A DNA stretch of 64,000 nt from Streptococcus sp. 2342. GTDB lineage: Bacteria > Bacillota > Bacilli > Lactobacillales > Streptococcaceae. Made by a program: the position numbers and the translations under genes. The notes below the pieces were generated by a model that worked only from the letters and a program-made list of their open reading frames with translations, made no database searches and was not told where the DNA came from. Of the stretch, positions 1-10,500 are shown one piece after another (position 1 is the first letter of the stretch; each line of letters opens with the position of its first letter). The stretch spans positions 620,001 to 684,000 of the forward strand of contig NZ_VMLR01000003.1 in NCBI RefSeq assembly GCF_013276795.1, read 5' to 3'.

Positions 1-306
1 CCTCTAATCTATATTTTGGTCTATTTGATTAGTAATGCTCTATATGCTCTTTTTCAGCCTATTTTTGACAATGATTTGCAAGAGCGGCTCCCAAGTGAAG
101 TAAGGGCAACCATGCTGAGTGTTTACTCTATGATGTTTAGCCTTAGTATGATTGTCTTCTTCCCACTGACAGGGTGGTTGATTGACCATTTAGGCTTTGT
201 AGTAACATTTCTTTATCTAGGATTCTTTTTAGTCATGATTAGTCTTCTACTGGCTATCTTTTTAGGAAAATTGGCTAAAAGAATGGATGAAAAAATTATT
301 TCCTAG
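1..306 (+). CDS. MFS-type transporter, C-terminal fragment (cut by window edge)
   Basis: The reading frame is open from base 1 to the stop at 304-306, so this is the 3' end of a gene that starts outside the window. The visible 101 residues hold hydrophobic helices joined by a loop with LPSEVRATMLSVYSMMFSL, a pattern typical of the late helices of major facilitator superfamily efflux proteins, and a short basic tail (KLAKRMDEK). It would sit in the cytoplasmic membrane. The substrate cannot be told from this part. A hairpin terminator follows at once, so it ends its transcription unit. Confidence 0.7.
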   Translation, partial: PLIYILVYLISNALYALFQPIFDNDLQERLPSEVRATMLSVYSMMFSLSMIVFFPLTGWLIDHLGFVVTFLYLGFFLVMISLLLAIFLGKLAKRMDEKIIS

Positions 307-322
307 ATTAAAATAATTTCTG

Positions 323-352
323 AAAACTTGAGTGCCAAGCTCAGGTTTTTTA
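323..352 (+). terminator. Intrinsic terminator after MFS gene
   Basis: AACTTGAG pairs with CTCAGGTT (one G-U pair) around a 7-nt loop and is followed by a run of T. Confidence 0.7.
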
Positions 353-447
353 ATAGGTTGATTTTGGAGCTGTCTTTACTTTTCTTACTCGATTTTAACT
401 AAGAAAAATCAGTTTGCTTTGAAGGAAGAAATAGAATTGGTTGCTTA

Positions 448-549
448 TACTCAATGAAAATCAAAGAGCAAACTAGGAAGCTAGCCGTAAGCTGTACTTG
501 AGTACGGTAAGGCGACGCTGACGTGGTTTGAAGAGGTTTTCGAAGAGTA
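448..549 (-). repeat. BOX element, boxA-boxC form without boxB
   Basis: The ends are imperfect inverted repeats, TACTCAATGAAAATC and GATTTTCGAAGAGTA-like. The core TACGGTAAGGCGACGCTGACG matches the well-known boxA sequence used in BOX-PCR. The element reads boxC to boxA on the plus strand, so it lies on the minus strand. It is 102 nt long, with no boxB unit. It sits in the 290-nt gap before the YpmB-like gene. Confidence 0.9.
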
Positions 550-562
550 TTCTTGCATTCAC

Positions 563-591
563 TTGTAATAAAGCTTAATAGATGGTAAAAT
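563..591 (+). promoter_or_regulatory. Promoter of the YpmB-like gene
   Basis: TTGTAA at 563-568 and TAAAAT at 586-591 are 17 nt apart, with a TGg extended -10. Transcription should begin near 598, which is the GTG start of the gene. Confidence 0.55.
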
Positions 592-597
592 AGACGA

Positions 598-1086
598 GTG
601 AAAAAAAGACAAAACAAAGCAAAAAATAATCTACTGTGGCAGTATGGTCTAGGGATGACGATTTTGTTTGTGGTTATCAGTGCTTCCTTTCTGTATCTAG
701 TGTTTCTGAGTATGAAACCTTATCAAACAGCTAAAAGTGAAGGAGAAAAATTAGCTCAGCAGTATGCAGGATTAGAGCAGGCTGATCAGGTTGACTTATA
801 CAATGGCTTGGAATCCTATTATAGCGTTCTTGGTCGTAATAAAAAACAAGAAGCACTTGCTGTCCTGATTGGAAAAGATGACCATAAGATTTACGTTTAT
901 CAGCTAAATCAAGGTGTTTCACAAGAAAAAGCGGAAGCCGTTTCTAAGGAAAAAGGAGCTGGCGAGATTGACAAAATTACCTTTGGCCGTTATCAAGACA
1001 AACCAATCTGGGAAGTCAAGTCAGGATCTGATTTTTATCTAGTAGATTTTGAAACAGGAGCATTGGTCAATAAGGAGGGCCTATGA
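598..1086 (+). CDS. YpmB-like (DUF5590-type) single-pass membrane protein
   Basis: A 162-residue protein with a basic N-terminus, one transmembrane segment at about residues 16-38, and an extracytoplasmic remainder that looks like tandem PepSY-like alpha/beta units, as in the YpmB family. From memory, an equivalent gene precedes the aminotransferase in pneumococcus. Its biochemical role is not known to me. It uses a GTG start with no clear Shine-Dalgarno sequence, and the -10 box ends only six bases upstream, so the message may be leaderless. The stop overlaps the next start (ATGA), which implies translational coupling to the aminotransferase. Confidence 0.7.
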   Translation: MKKRQNKAKNNLLWQYGLGMTILFVVISASFLYLVFLSMKPYQTAKSEGEKLAQQYAGLEQADQVDLYNGLESYYSVLGRNKKQEALAVLIGKDDHKIYVYQLNQGVSQEKAEAVSKEKGAGEIDKITFGRYQDKPIWEVKSGSDFYLVDFETGALVNKEGL

Positions 1087-2270
1087 AACTATCCAATCGT
1101 GTTTTAGAAATGGAAGAAAGTGTGACTCTGGCTAGTGATGCAAGAGCAAAGAAGTTAAAGGCTGAAGGAAAAGATGTACTTTTCTTAACTTTAGGTCAGC
1201 CCGATTTCCATACTCCCAAAAATATTCAAGATGCAGCTGTTGCAGCCATTCGAGATGGACGTGCTTCTTTCTATACGGTAGCTTCAGGTTTGCCTGAGTT
1301 AAAAGCAGCAGTCAATACCTATTTTGAGCGTTATTATGGTTATTCCGTAGCGGCCAACGAAATCACATTTGCTACCGGTGCTAAGTTCTCACTCTATACT
1401 TTCTTTATGGCTGTGGTCAATCCAGGTGATGAAGTCATCATCCCAACTCCATATTGGGTCAGCTATGGAGATCAGGTCAAGATGGCAGAAGGGATTCCAG
1501 TTTTTGTTCAAGCTAAGGAAGACAATCACTTTAAGGTGACCGTAGAGCAGTTGGAAGCAGCTCGCACAGACAAAACCAAGGTTTTGGTGCTAAATTCGCC
1601 ATCTAATCCGACTGGTATGATTTACACTCGCGAGGAACTCTTGGCTATCGGAAATTGGGCAGTTGAGCATGACATTCTGATTTTAGCAGATGATATTTAT
1701 GGTCGTTTGGTCTATAACGGGAATGAGTTCGTACCAATATCTAGTCTATCAGAAGCCATTCGCAAGCAAACCATTGTCATTAACGGTGTATCAAAAGCTT
1801 ATGCCATGACAGGTTGGCGGGTAGGTTATGCAGTGGGTGATCCAGAAATCATTGCTGCTATGAGCAAATTGACAGGTCAAACAACTTCTAACCTAACTGC
1901 TGTTTCACAATATGCAACTATCGAAGCCCTAACTGGACCACAGGATTCTGTTGAAGTTATGCGTCAAGCATTTGAAGAACGTCTCAATACCATTTATCCG
2001 CTATTATGTGAGGTCCCTGGTTTTGAAGTAGTTAAGCCACAAGGAGCCTTCTATCTCTTTCCAAATGTTAAAAAAGCCATGGAGATGAAAGGCTATACGG
2101 ATGTGACAGACTTTACAACAGCTATTCTTGAAGAAGTTGGTCTGGCCTTGATTACAGGAGCAGGATTTGGAGCACCAGAAAATGTCCGCCTCAGCTATGC
2201 GACAGACCTAGACACGCTTAAAGAAGCAGTTAAACGCTTGAAAGCATTTATGGGTAGTGAGAATGATTGA
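1083..2270 (+). CDS. aspC: Pyridoxal-phosphate aminotransferase, aspartate type (class I/II)
   Basis: A 395-residue fold type I aminotransferase. It has the PLP-binding features NSPSNPTG and ADDIYGRL, the catalytic lysine in NGVSKAYAMTGWRVGYA (K238), and a C-terminal LSYA arginine motif that binds the substrate carboxylate. This fits the aspartate aminotransferase subgroup common in Firmicutes, which moves amino groups between aspartate and 2-oxoglutarate. The exact substrate is inferred from family only. The start overlaps the stop of the upstream gene. Downstream, a VOC protein overlaps its end and asnS follows, so aspartate and asparagine metabolism are co-transcribed. Confidence 0.85.
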   Translation: MKLSNRVLEMEESVTLASDARAKKLKAEGKDVLFLTLGQPDFHTPKNIQDAAVAAIRDGRASFYTVASGLPELKAAVNTYFERYYGYSVAANEITFATGAKFSLYTFFMAVVNPGDEVIIPTPYWVSYGDQVKMAEGIPVFVQAKEDNHFKVTVEQLEAARTDKTKVLVLNSPSNPTGMIYTREELLAIGNWAVEHDILILADDIYGRLVYNGNEFVPISSLSEAIRKQTIVINGVSKAYAMTGWRVGYAVGDPEIIAAMSKLTGQTTSNLTAVSQYATIEALTGPQDSVEVMRQAFEERLNTIYPLLCEVPGFEVVKPQGAFYLFPNVKKAMEMKGYTDVTDFTTAILEEVGLALITGAGFGAPENVRLSYATDLDTLKEAVKRLKAFMGSEND

Positions 2271-2628
2271 TCATTTTGAAATTAAGGTAAAGGATTTACA
2301 AATTTCAGAAGGATTTTATAGGAGTTTTCTCGCTCCTTTGGGTTATAAATTAGCTTTTAAGACTAGTTCTCTAATCAGTTTTTATGCCCCAAATAGCCCT
2401 CATCCTGGTGGTGATTTTTGGCTGGCTCAGGGGACACAAGATCCTATTCACTTTGCTTTTTTAGCAGAAAATAAGGAAGAGGTTCAGGCTTGTTATGAGG
2501 CTGGCATAGAGGCAGGTGGGCGAGACAATGGGGCTCCTGGTTATCGCAGTGAGCATCCGATTTACTATGCTGCTTTTATGATTGACCCAGATGGGAACAA
2601 TATAGAAGTGGTTTGCCATAAAGAATAA
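2263..2628 (+). CDS. VOC (glyoxalase/bleomycin-resistance fold) family protein
   Basis: A 121-residue protein with the paired beta-alpha-beta-beta-beta units of vicinal oxygen chelate proteins. It begins MIDHFEIKVKDL and ends in DPDGNNIEVVCHKE, the typical C-terminal metal-ligand (Glu) strand. Such proteins bind a divalent metal and catalyse isomerase, dioxygenase or resistance reactions; the substrate here is unknown. ATG at 2263 is chosen over a GTG two codons earlier. It overlaps the end of the aminotransferase by eight bases, so it is translated from the same message. Confidence 0.75.
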   Translation: MIDHFEIKVKDLQISEGFYRSFLAPLGYKLAFKTSSLISFYAPNSPHPGGDFWLAQGTQDPIHFAFLAENKEEVQACYEAGIEAGGRDNGAPGYRSEHPIYYAAFMIDPDGNNIEVVCHKE

Positions 2629-2646
2629 AAAAGAAAAGGAAAAATA

Positions 2647-3990
2647 ATGACAAAACGTGTAACGATTATTGATGTAAAAGACTATGTTGGTCAAGAAGTG
2701 ACGATTGGCGCTTGGGTTGCCAACAAATCAGGAAAAGGGAAAATCGCCTTCTTGCAATTACGTGATGGAACAGCCTTCTTTCAAGGTGTAGCCTTTAAAC
2801 CAAACTTTGTAGAAAAATATGGTGAAGAAGTGGGACTTGAGAAGTTTGATGTCATCAAACGCTTGAGCCAAGAAACTTCTGTTTATGTGACAGGTATTGT
2901 CAAAGAGGACGAACGTTCTAAATTTGGTTATGAGTTGGACATTACAGACATCGAAGTGATCGGTGAATCTCAAGACTACCCAATCACACCAAAAGAACAC
3001 GGAACAGACTTCTTGATGGACAACCGTCACTTGTGGCTACGCTCTCGTAAGCAAGTGGCTGTGATGCAAATCCGTAACGCTATTATCTATGCAACTTATG
3101 AGTTCTTTGACAAGAACGGTTTCATGAAGTTTGACAGCCCAATTCTTTCAGGAAATGCAGCAGAAGATTCAACAGAACTCTTTGAAACTGACTACTTCGG
3201 AACGCCAGCCTACTTGAGCCAATCAGGTCAACTTTACCTAGAAGCTGGTGCTATGGCACTTGGTCGTGTCTTTGACTTTGGTCCAGTATTCCGTGCTGAA
3301 AAATCAAAAACGCGCCGTCACTTGACTGAGTTCTGGATGATGGACGCAGAGTACTCATACTTGACACATGATGAGTCGCTTGACTTGCAAGAAGCTTATG
3401 TAAAAGCTCTTCTACAAGGTGTTCTTGACCGTGCGCCTCAAGCCTTGGAAACCTTGGAACGTGATACAGAACTCTTGAAACGCTACATTGCAGAGCCATT
3501 CAAACGTATCACTTACGATCAAGCTATTGACCTCTTGCAAGAGCATGAAAATGATGAAGACGCTGATTACGAGCATCTTGAGCATGGAGATGACTTTGGT
3601 TCACCACATGAAACTTGGATTTCAAACCACTTTGGTGTGCCAACATTTGTCATGAACTACCCAGCAGCCATCAAGGCCTTCTACATGAAACCAGTTCCTG
3701 GAAATCCAGAGCGCGTGCTTTGTGCAGACTTGCTTGCTCCAGAAGGTTACGGAGAAATCATCGGTGGTTCTATGCGTGAGGAAGACTACGATGCATTAGT
3801 TGCTAAGATGGATGAACTTGGCATGGATCGTACAGAGTATGAATTCTACCTTGACCTTCGTAAATACGGTACAGTTCCACACGGTGGATTTGGTATCGGT
3901 ATCGAGCGTATGGTAACCTTTGCAGCAGGAACAAAACATATCCGTGAAGCTATCCCATTCCCACGTATGTTGCACCGTATCAAACCGTAA
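2647..3990 (+). CDS. asnS: Asparaginyl-tRNA synthetase
   Basis: A 447-residue class IIb aminoacyl-tRNA synthetase that attaches asparagine to tRNA-Asn in the cytoplasm. An N-terminal OB-fold anticodon-binding domain (about residues 1-120, with [23 protein letters not shown]) is followed by the catalytic core, with motif 2 ([21 protein letters not shown]) and motif 3 ([10 protein letters not shown]). Its length is normal for AsnRS. It follows the VOC gene after 18 nt and has an AAGGA-type ribosome binding site. A strong terminator closes the unit. In reference pneumococci, as I recall, rpsF follows next; here a giant surface gene lies between. Confidence 0.95.
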   Translation: MTKRVTIIDVKDYVGQEVTIGAWVANKSGKGKIAFLQLRDGTAFFQGVAFKPNFVEKYGEEVGLEKFDVIKRLSQETSVYVTGIVKEDERSKFGYELDITDIEVIGESQDYPITPKEHGTDFLMDNRHLWLRSRKQVAVMQIRNAIIYATYEFFDKNGFMKFDSPILSGNAAEDSTELFETDYFGTPAYLSQSGQLYLEAGAMALGRVFDFGPVFRAEKSKTRRHLTEFWMMDAEYSYLTHDESLDLQEAYVKALLQGVLDRAPQALETLERDTELLKRYIAEPFKRITYDQAIDLLQEHENDEDADYEHLEHGDDFGSPHETWISNHFGVPTFVMNYPAAIKAFYMKPVPGNPERVLCADLLAPEGYGEIIGGSMREEDYDALVAKMDELGMDRTEYEFYLDLRKYGTVPHGGFGIGIERMVTFAAGTKHIREAIPFPRMLHRIKP

Positions 3991-3997
3991 GAACAGG

Positions 3998-4022
3998 AAA
4001 ACGCCCATGTGGCGTTTTTTTT
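3998..4022 (+). terminator. Intrinsic terminator of asnS
   Basis: AAAACGCC and GGCGTTTT form a stem with a 5-nt loop, followed by T residues. Confidence 0.85.
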
Positions 4023-4511
4023 CATAGAAATCTCTGGAAGCGAAAGGAAATATTATCAGCTTTTATAAAAGGAGTTAAGTTTCTACGGTATGATTATGGC
4101 AATGCATTTTTGTTAATAGATAGAAACAAGCTATAAAGAAAACGGAATGAGTTAGTCTGAATACAAAGTATTAAAAATTAGAAAATCGCATACTATTGGG
4201 TATTTAAAATCTTGATTATATGCGCTTTTCGTGAAAATATTTACTTCCTTTTCTTATAAAATTGAGTCTTTTACTAGACTCATACTAATAGTTGTTCAGA
4301 ATGGAGTTTCGTATCCTAGTACATTTATGTTAGTGTTTAGAAACTTGTGCACGTTCTATTGTATCGAAGGCAACATTGGATTGAAACGATAAATATATGG
4401 AGATGAAACTTGAATTAATAATAGTCGTATGATACAATATTAAACGATATTGATAATTATTAGGCAACCCTTTTTAAAATGATAACCTCTTAATATTGCT
4501 AAAAAATTTAA
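4023..4511. other. Intergenic stretch with no recognised gene
   Basis: About 490 nt of AT-rich sequence. No convincing coding frame, BOX element or RNA structure was found. It may carry upstream regulatory sequence of the adhesin gene or decayed coding DNA. Confidence 0.5.
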
Positions 4512-4521
4512 GGGGGGGGGG
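4512..4521 (+). repeat. Homopolymeric tract of ten G before the adhesin gene
   Basis: Ten consecutive G in a very AT-rich spacer. The tract ends 15 nt before a TATATT (4537-4542) that could be the -10 box, so it covers the place where a -35 box would lie. It is 64 nt upstream of the adhesin ATG. Slippage in such a tract could change promoter strength. Confidence 0.7.
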
Positions 4522-4585
4522 CTTTTTGTTTGTCTGTATATTTCAATTCAATATTAAAAAACATGCATAAAGGAGGTTGAATCTC

Positions 4586-7500
4586 ATGAAGAGAGGTCAA
4601 CAAGATTTTAGAACGGAGAAGTACATTCGTTACGGTATTCGTAAGTACAGCTTTGGTGCAGCATCAGTGGCGATTGCGGCTGGTTTGATGTTTCTCGGAG
4701 CTGGCGCGGTATCAGCAACAGAAGTAGAAGGAGTTAATGAAACATCTTCAACAGCTACTCCAACATCGACCATAGGCGATGAGGGTGCTAATCAAGGTGC
4801 TAGCTCATCTAAACCCAATACTTATGGTGCAGAGCCAGTACTAACTAGGGACGGTGGTGAAGATACTGCCTCATCTCAACCTAGCGCTGAGAATACCGAA
4901 GCAGTGGCAACTAGCTCCTCTGCAGAAACAGTTGCAGATAAGGCTGGTCTTAAGGATATAGTCTCTGAGTTGGAATTACGTTTGTCCAAGATCAATCGTA
5001 CTAAAGTTCCGGTATCTACTATTGCAAATGCAGAGAAGGTACTGGAAGAAGCGAAAAGAATCCTTGCCAAAGAAAATGCAAGTCAATTAGAAGTGAACAA
5101 AATCGCTAAAGCCAGTCGTTCACAAGCTTCAATCATTGCAAGTATGCCTAAAGTTCTTGGAGAAACACCAGCTGCAGTGGAAAATAAGGTAGAAGCAACA
5201 CCAGCTACCCCAACAGCAACTGAAGCTGAAAAACGAGTTGAGGCAGCAAATGCAGAGTTGGCAACAGTGCAAGAAGACCTTGCTCGCTACTTACCGCAAG
5301 CAGAGAAGTTGGCTACAGATTCTGTAGTGATAGAAAGTGCAAAAGCAACTCTTCAACTGATTAAATCAAGCCTTGTGGATGCAAATATCACAATCCCTGA
5401 ACTTGAAAAACGTGTGCAAGAAGCAAAACGTGTACGCAACAGCCTTGTAAATCTTGTAACAGGTTCCAACTCAGGTAGTCGTGACAGTCGCAATGGTCAA
5501 GCGATGAAAGAGGGAAGTCAGCTTCTGGCAGCTAGCGACTATATTTCAACTCCAAATGAGAATGGAACTTACACAACTATAGCTCACTCTCCAACAAAAG
5601 AGCATCATACTGGTGCAGATATTTATACATTTACCTCTACTGTAGCTAAGCAGGGAGATGTTTCTACCGAAGCAAGAAGTGGGGATATCAGCACTTTAGA
5701 AACTATTGTTTATTCTAATCAACGTTCGGAGACCAAAAAAGATGAGGGGAATGCAGGTCAAGGTGTTAATAATGCTGGACGTATGGATTATCCCTTAAGC
5801 AAGGAACAAGCAGAAGACTTGGCAGTAGAGGCGGATTTTTGGAAAAATAAAAAACGTATAGACGGTTCGACGATTTCGGGTGGTAACAATTCAAAATATC
5901 AAGCTAACGGTGGATATGAGTATCTAGCTACCCACATTTATCACTATGTCTATGAGCAAGGTCAAGACCGCGTTTATATCAATAAAATTAAGGATCGTTT
6001 TGACCTAACAGATAAAGCTAAGGCAGATGGTTGGACTATCTCAAATGTTTCACCGACAAACTTACCTAAAGGGTTAAAATATAATGCCGCCACTGACACA
6101 ATTGAAGGCAAGATTCTCGAAGGTAGTTCCAACGGGGTATATGATACACGAACCTATGTAACTTATACTAATACCAAAACCAAGGCAAGTGTACGTGCAT
6201 TTTATCGGAACTTACGTGGGGGTTGGATTGGCTGGCAAGATACGACAGCTCCGATTATCGAAAGTAATAATAAAGTCTATAAGGGAACCGTCGGAGAAGC
6301 GATTGCACCTGTAGATATCCATTACAAAGATGAATCTGCTTCCCGTATAACCACTGAAAGAGCCAATGTTTCCTATACTTTGGCTAATGGTACGGATACT
6401 CAAGTTCGTAATGAATATAATAATAATGCGACTTCTGGAATTTCAGGAAATATCTCAACAAATGGGGCAACGGTGGATACTGCCATTCCTGGTTTGACTT
6501 ATAGACCAAACGCAGGGGCTACTCCTATTGCTGAAGATGGTAAAACTGTTGGCTATGATGGGAAGGGACTGATTTCTGGAACACCAACAAAGGCAGGGAT
6601 TTACCATGTGACTGCCTACGCTAAAGATTACAACCTTACAGAACAAGCAAGTGGTTTTACTCAAAGTTGGAATTATGATACACAAGAAGGTCGTGGAGAA
6701 TTGACCTTTGTCATCGCACCTAAGGTAACGGTAAAGAATATAAGCACTTATGACAGCACCGTACAGGTTGAGATTTCAAATGGGGCAACCTATGCAGAAA
6801 TTACAACACCAGATGGTTCCAAGACTATTTTAAAAACCAATAAAGCAGGCAAGTGGGTTGTACAAGAGGGAACAACGAATACCGCGGTTTCTGTTGGGGC
6901 TGAAGTTGGAACGGTAGGGACTGAATTTTCTCTATCAGTAAAACCAGAAGCGACGGCAACAGCAGGGGTTTCTAAGATTTCTGCATATGCTAAAACTGAA
7001 GATGTAACGGCTAATCTCATGAGAACCAAGGTGGAGTTGAACTCTGCAACAAACGGTACGAAATATACAGCAACTCTCAATCCAACATCAGGTCGTTATG
7101 AATTAGCAGCCTCTGATGCAGAGGTGCGAACAGAGTCAAATGATGGCAATGGTAATTATACAATTACCAAACGAGAAGTTTCAGTCCGTGCCCAAACAGA
7201 TGGCTCCATGAAGTTTGACTTGTACGAATATAAGAGAACATACAACAATGCGAACAAAGTGACGGCTGTTAATGATGTTACTCTAACTGAGACAGCTTAT
7301 AGCAAGGATGACACAGCGAACACTGAGATAGGTAATGGTATGTACATTACTGTTACCTATGATAAAAATAGTAATGAATGGACAGCAAGTGATAAGTCTA
7401 CAGTAACAGCAAATAAGACTGGTGATGACACATGGAAGATTACAACTAGTACGGGTTATACTGGCACTGTTAAGGGAGTTATGGCAGAAAACACTAGTAC

Positions 7501-10500
7501 GTCTACTATCATCAACTCGAAACCAACTGCTACTTCGAATTCTTACGAGAGTACCTTGAATACAACTGTTAACCTAATCGACCGCCCTGCGGTAGTTACT
7601 GGTGCAAAAGTTAGTGTCAGAGATACTGAAGATGATAAGTTAGCTACAAGTACTGCAGAGTCTACATTCAAGGGAAGTCATAAAACAAAAGTAACAAGCA
7701 TTACTGTTACAGATCCAGATGGCAACACTGTGTTTGCAGAGACTACATCTGGAGATGCAGCCAACTATCCAACTGCAACTGAACTTAAACTGACAAAAGT
7801 TGGTAAATATAGTGTTACCATCAATGTCATAGATAGTAATACAAACTTGGTTGATGGAACAACTGTAGGAGATACGACTGCTGGTACTGATCACGGAGTG
7901 AACACTTCTACAGCGACTACAACTTACACTATTACTGTTAAAGCTGGTATTGTAGGAACGCCTGCAACTACTAGCGATATTCAAGGAGCGGTTCAGAAAG
8001 GAACTCCAAGCTTCAATTTTGATGACGCAGAGAAAACTAAGATTTCTGCTACCACAAATGGTACAAAAGTTTATAGCTTAGAGTCAACAAATGCTACAGA
8101 TAATACAGGAGCTACTGTAGGTACTTATGCTATCGATAAGGATACAGGTGAAGTAACCTTTACTCCTAATCCAACATTTGTTGGAACACCAAATCCAGCC
8201 AAGGTGACTTTGACCTTGACAGTAGACGGAGTTGACCCATTAACATCTACGGCAGATTACACACCAACTGTTATTGGAGTGAAACCAGAAGGAACTAAGG
8301 TATCTTCAACAGATATTCAAGGGGAAATTCAAACAGGTAAACCAACCTTTACCCCAGGTTCTGCAGAAGTAAACGGAGCTAGAAAAACAGTCCCATTGAA
8401 GGCTGATAGCTATAAACTTCTTGATAATACAGGTACAGAAGTAGCGGATGGCGCAACAACTCCAGCTTATGCTGCGGCAGATAATGGTAATGTTAAAGCT
8501 GGTGATGAGATTGGAACTTTCGGTATTGACAAGTCAACAGGTCTTGTGACATTCACACCAACCAATAAAGCTTATGTTGGAGCGGTAAAAGCTGTCCAAG
8601 TAGTTGTTTCAGATAACAATGGTACGCAACCAGAAAATGATAAACGTGGTGAATACACACCAAACATTCTAGGTGTTACCCCAACTGCTAGCGAAGCTTC
8701 AACTACAGGTATTCAGGGAGCTGTTCAAAAATCTGAAGTTGTTCTTAACGCCAAAGATGAAAATGTAAACACCTTGAACTTTAGCAAAGGTAGTGAGATT
8801 GTAAATGGAACTGAAAAATCTGTTGATTTAAATGAAGCTACTTTGACTCTAGTAGGAGCTGATGGTGAAGGTAAAGTATCGGTAGCTGGTCAAGGAACAT
8901 ACTCTATCGTAAAAGAAGACGGTAAGTCTTATGTTCAATTCACCCCGGTAGCCACTTATACAGGAAATGTAACTCCAGTAACCGTGAAAATTGCTGATGC
9001 TAATGGAACTGAAGTAACAACAATCTATACTCCTAAGATTGTTGGAGTGAAACCAAGTGCAGAATCTTCTAAGACAACTGGAATTCAAGGCGAAACTCAA
9101 ACTTCTGCTATTAAATTTGACGCAGCAGACACAGATGATACAACTGTAAACTTTGCAAAAGGAACTGCGATTATAAATAGTGAGTCTAAATCAGTCGAAC
9201 TAGATAAAACATCTGTGAAGCTAGTAGGTGCAGAAAACGGAACTGTTAATGGTGACGGTAGTGTTACTGTAGCGAATCAGGGTACTTATAAGCTTGTTAA
9301 AGATGAAACTGGAGCCATTGCTGTTACCTTTACTCCGCTGGCTACATTTACTGGAGAAGCCCATGCTGTAACAGTAAGTATTACTGATGCTAATGGAACT
9401 GAAGCAACAACAACCTACACTCCAAGCGTCACGCCTGTTAAAGCTTCAGCTGAACCTGCAACGTCTACTGGAACTCAAGGTTCAACTCAAAGTGGTACGC
9501 CAATTTACACAGCTCCAGAAGCTGGTACGGGTGTTACCGTCACTCCAACTTATACTTTGGATAACGATTCAACTACTAAAACTGTAGATGGTGTTGGTAC
9601 TTATACAATTGATACAACTGGTAAAGTAACCTTTGTTCCCGTAGCTAGCTATGTATCAAGTGATGCCAATAAGACAAGTGTAGGAGTAAAAGTTACTTAT
9701 AGATTAGAGACTGCAGATCAATCGCAGGCGACAATCACCTCTGAAACAACCTATACTCCAACAGTAAATCCTGTAACCTCTGCAGGAAATGATGTTGCAA
9801 CGACAAACATCCAAGGTCATACCCAAAAATCAACAGATGAAGGGAAAGCTCTGACTTATACTATTTCTGATACTAGTCATATCACAGCACGCACTTATGC
9901 ATTGGAAGGTGCAGATAATGATGGTAAAGTAGTGGTAGAGAATGTTGGAACCTACACAGTAGACGATAAAGGTCAGGTAACCTTTGTACCAGTCCCATCT
10001 TATGTAGGAACGCCGGCGCCTGTGACAGTTGTTGAATCAGCGATTTTAACTTCTGATGATAAGACTACAGCAATTATCACAACTAAGTCAATGTACACCC
10101 CAACGGTAACAGATGTGACCCCAACAGGTGCTTCATCGGCTACTGAAGGAGCTCGTGGAACTGTTCAAACATCTCCTGTAGTATTTGATACGCCAGATCA
10201 GGATAATACAACAGTAAACTTTAATAAAGGTAATGAAGAAGTTGAGCTTGATAAATCTACTCTGACATTAGTTGATAAAACTGGTAAAGAAGTGAAAGAA
10301 GTTGTAGTTCCAGGAGAAGGAACATATGTACTTAAGGATGGAGTCGTTGAATTTACACCAGAAAAAGATTTCGTAGGGAAAACTTCTGGAGTAACAGTTC
10401 AAGTGAAAGACGTCAATGGCAAAGTAGTTTCTGAAACTTATACTCCAACTGTTCGCCCAGATACTAGATATGTAGTTATTGAAAAAGATGGCAAAGAAAC

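Noticed and set aside
9387-9587. A plus-strand open frame inside the adhesin in a different frame
   Set aside because: It is rich in Leu and Gln from the Thr/Ala codons read out of frame, and the main frame is continuous.
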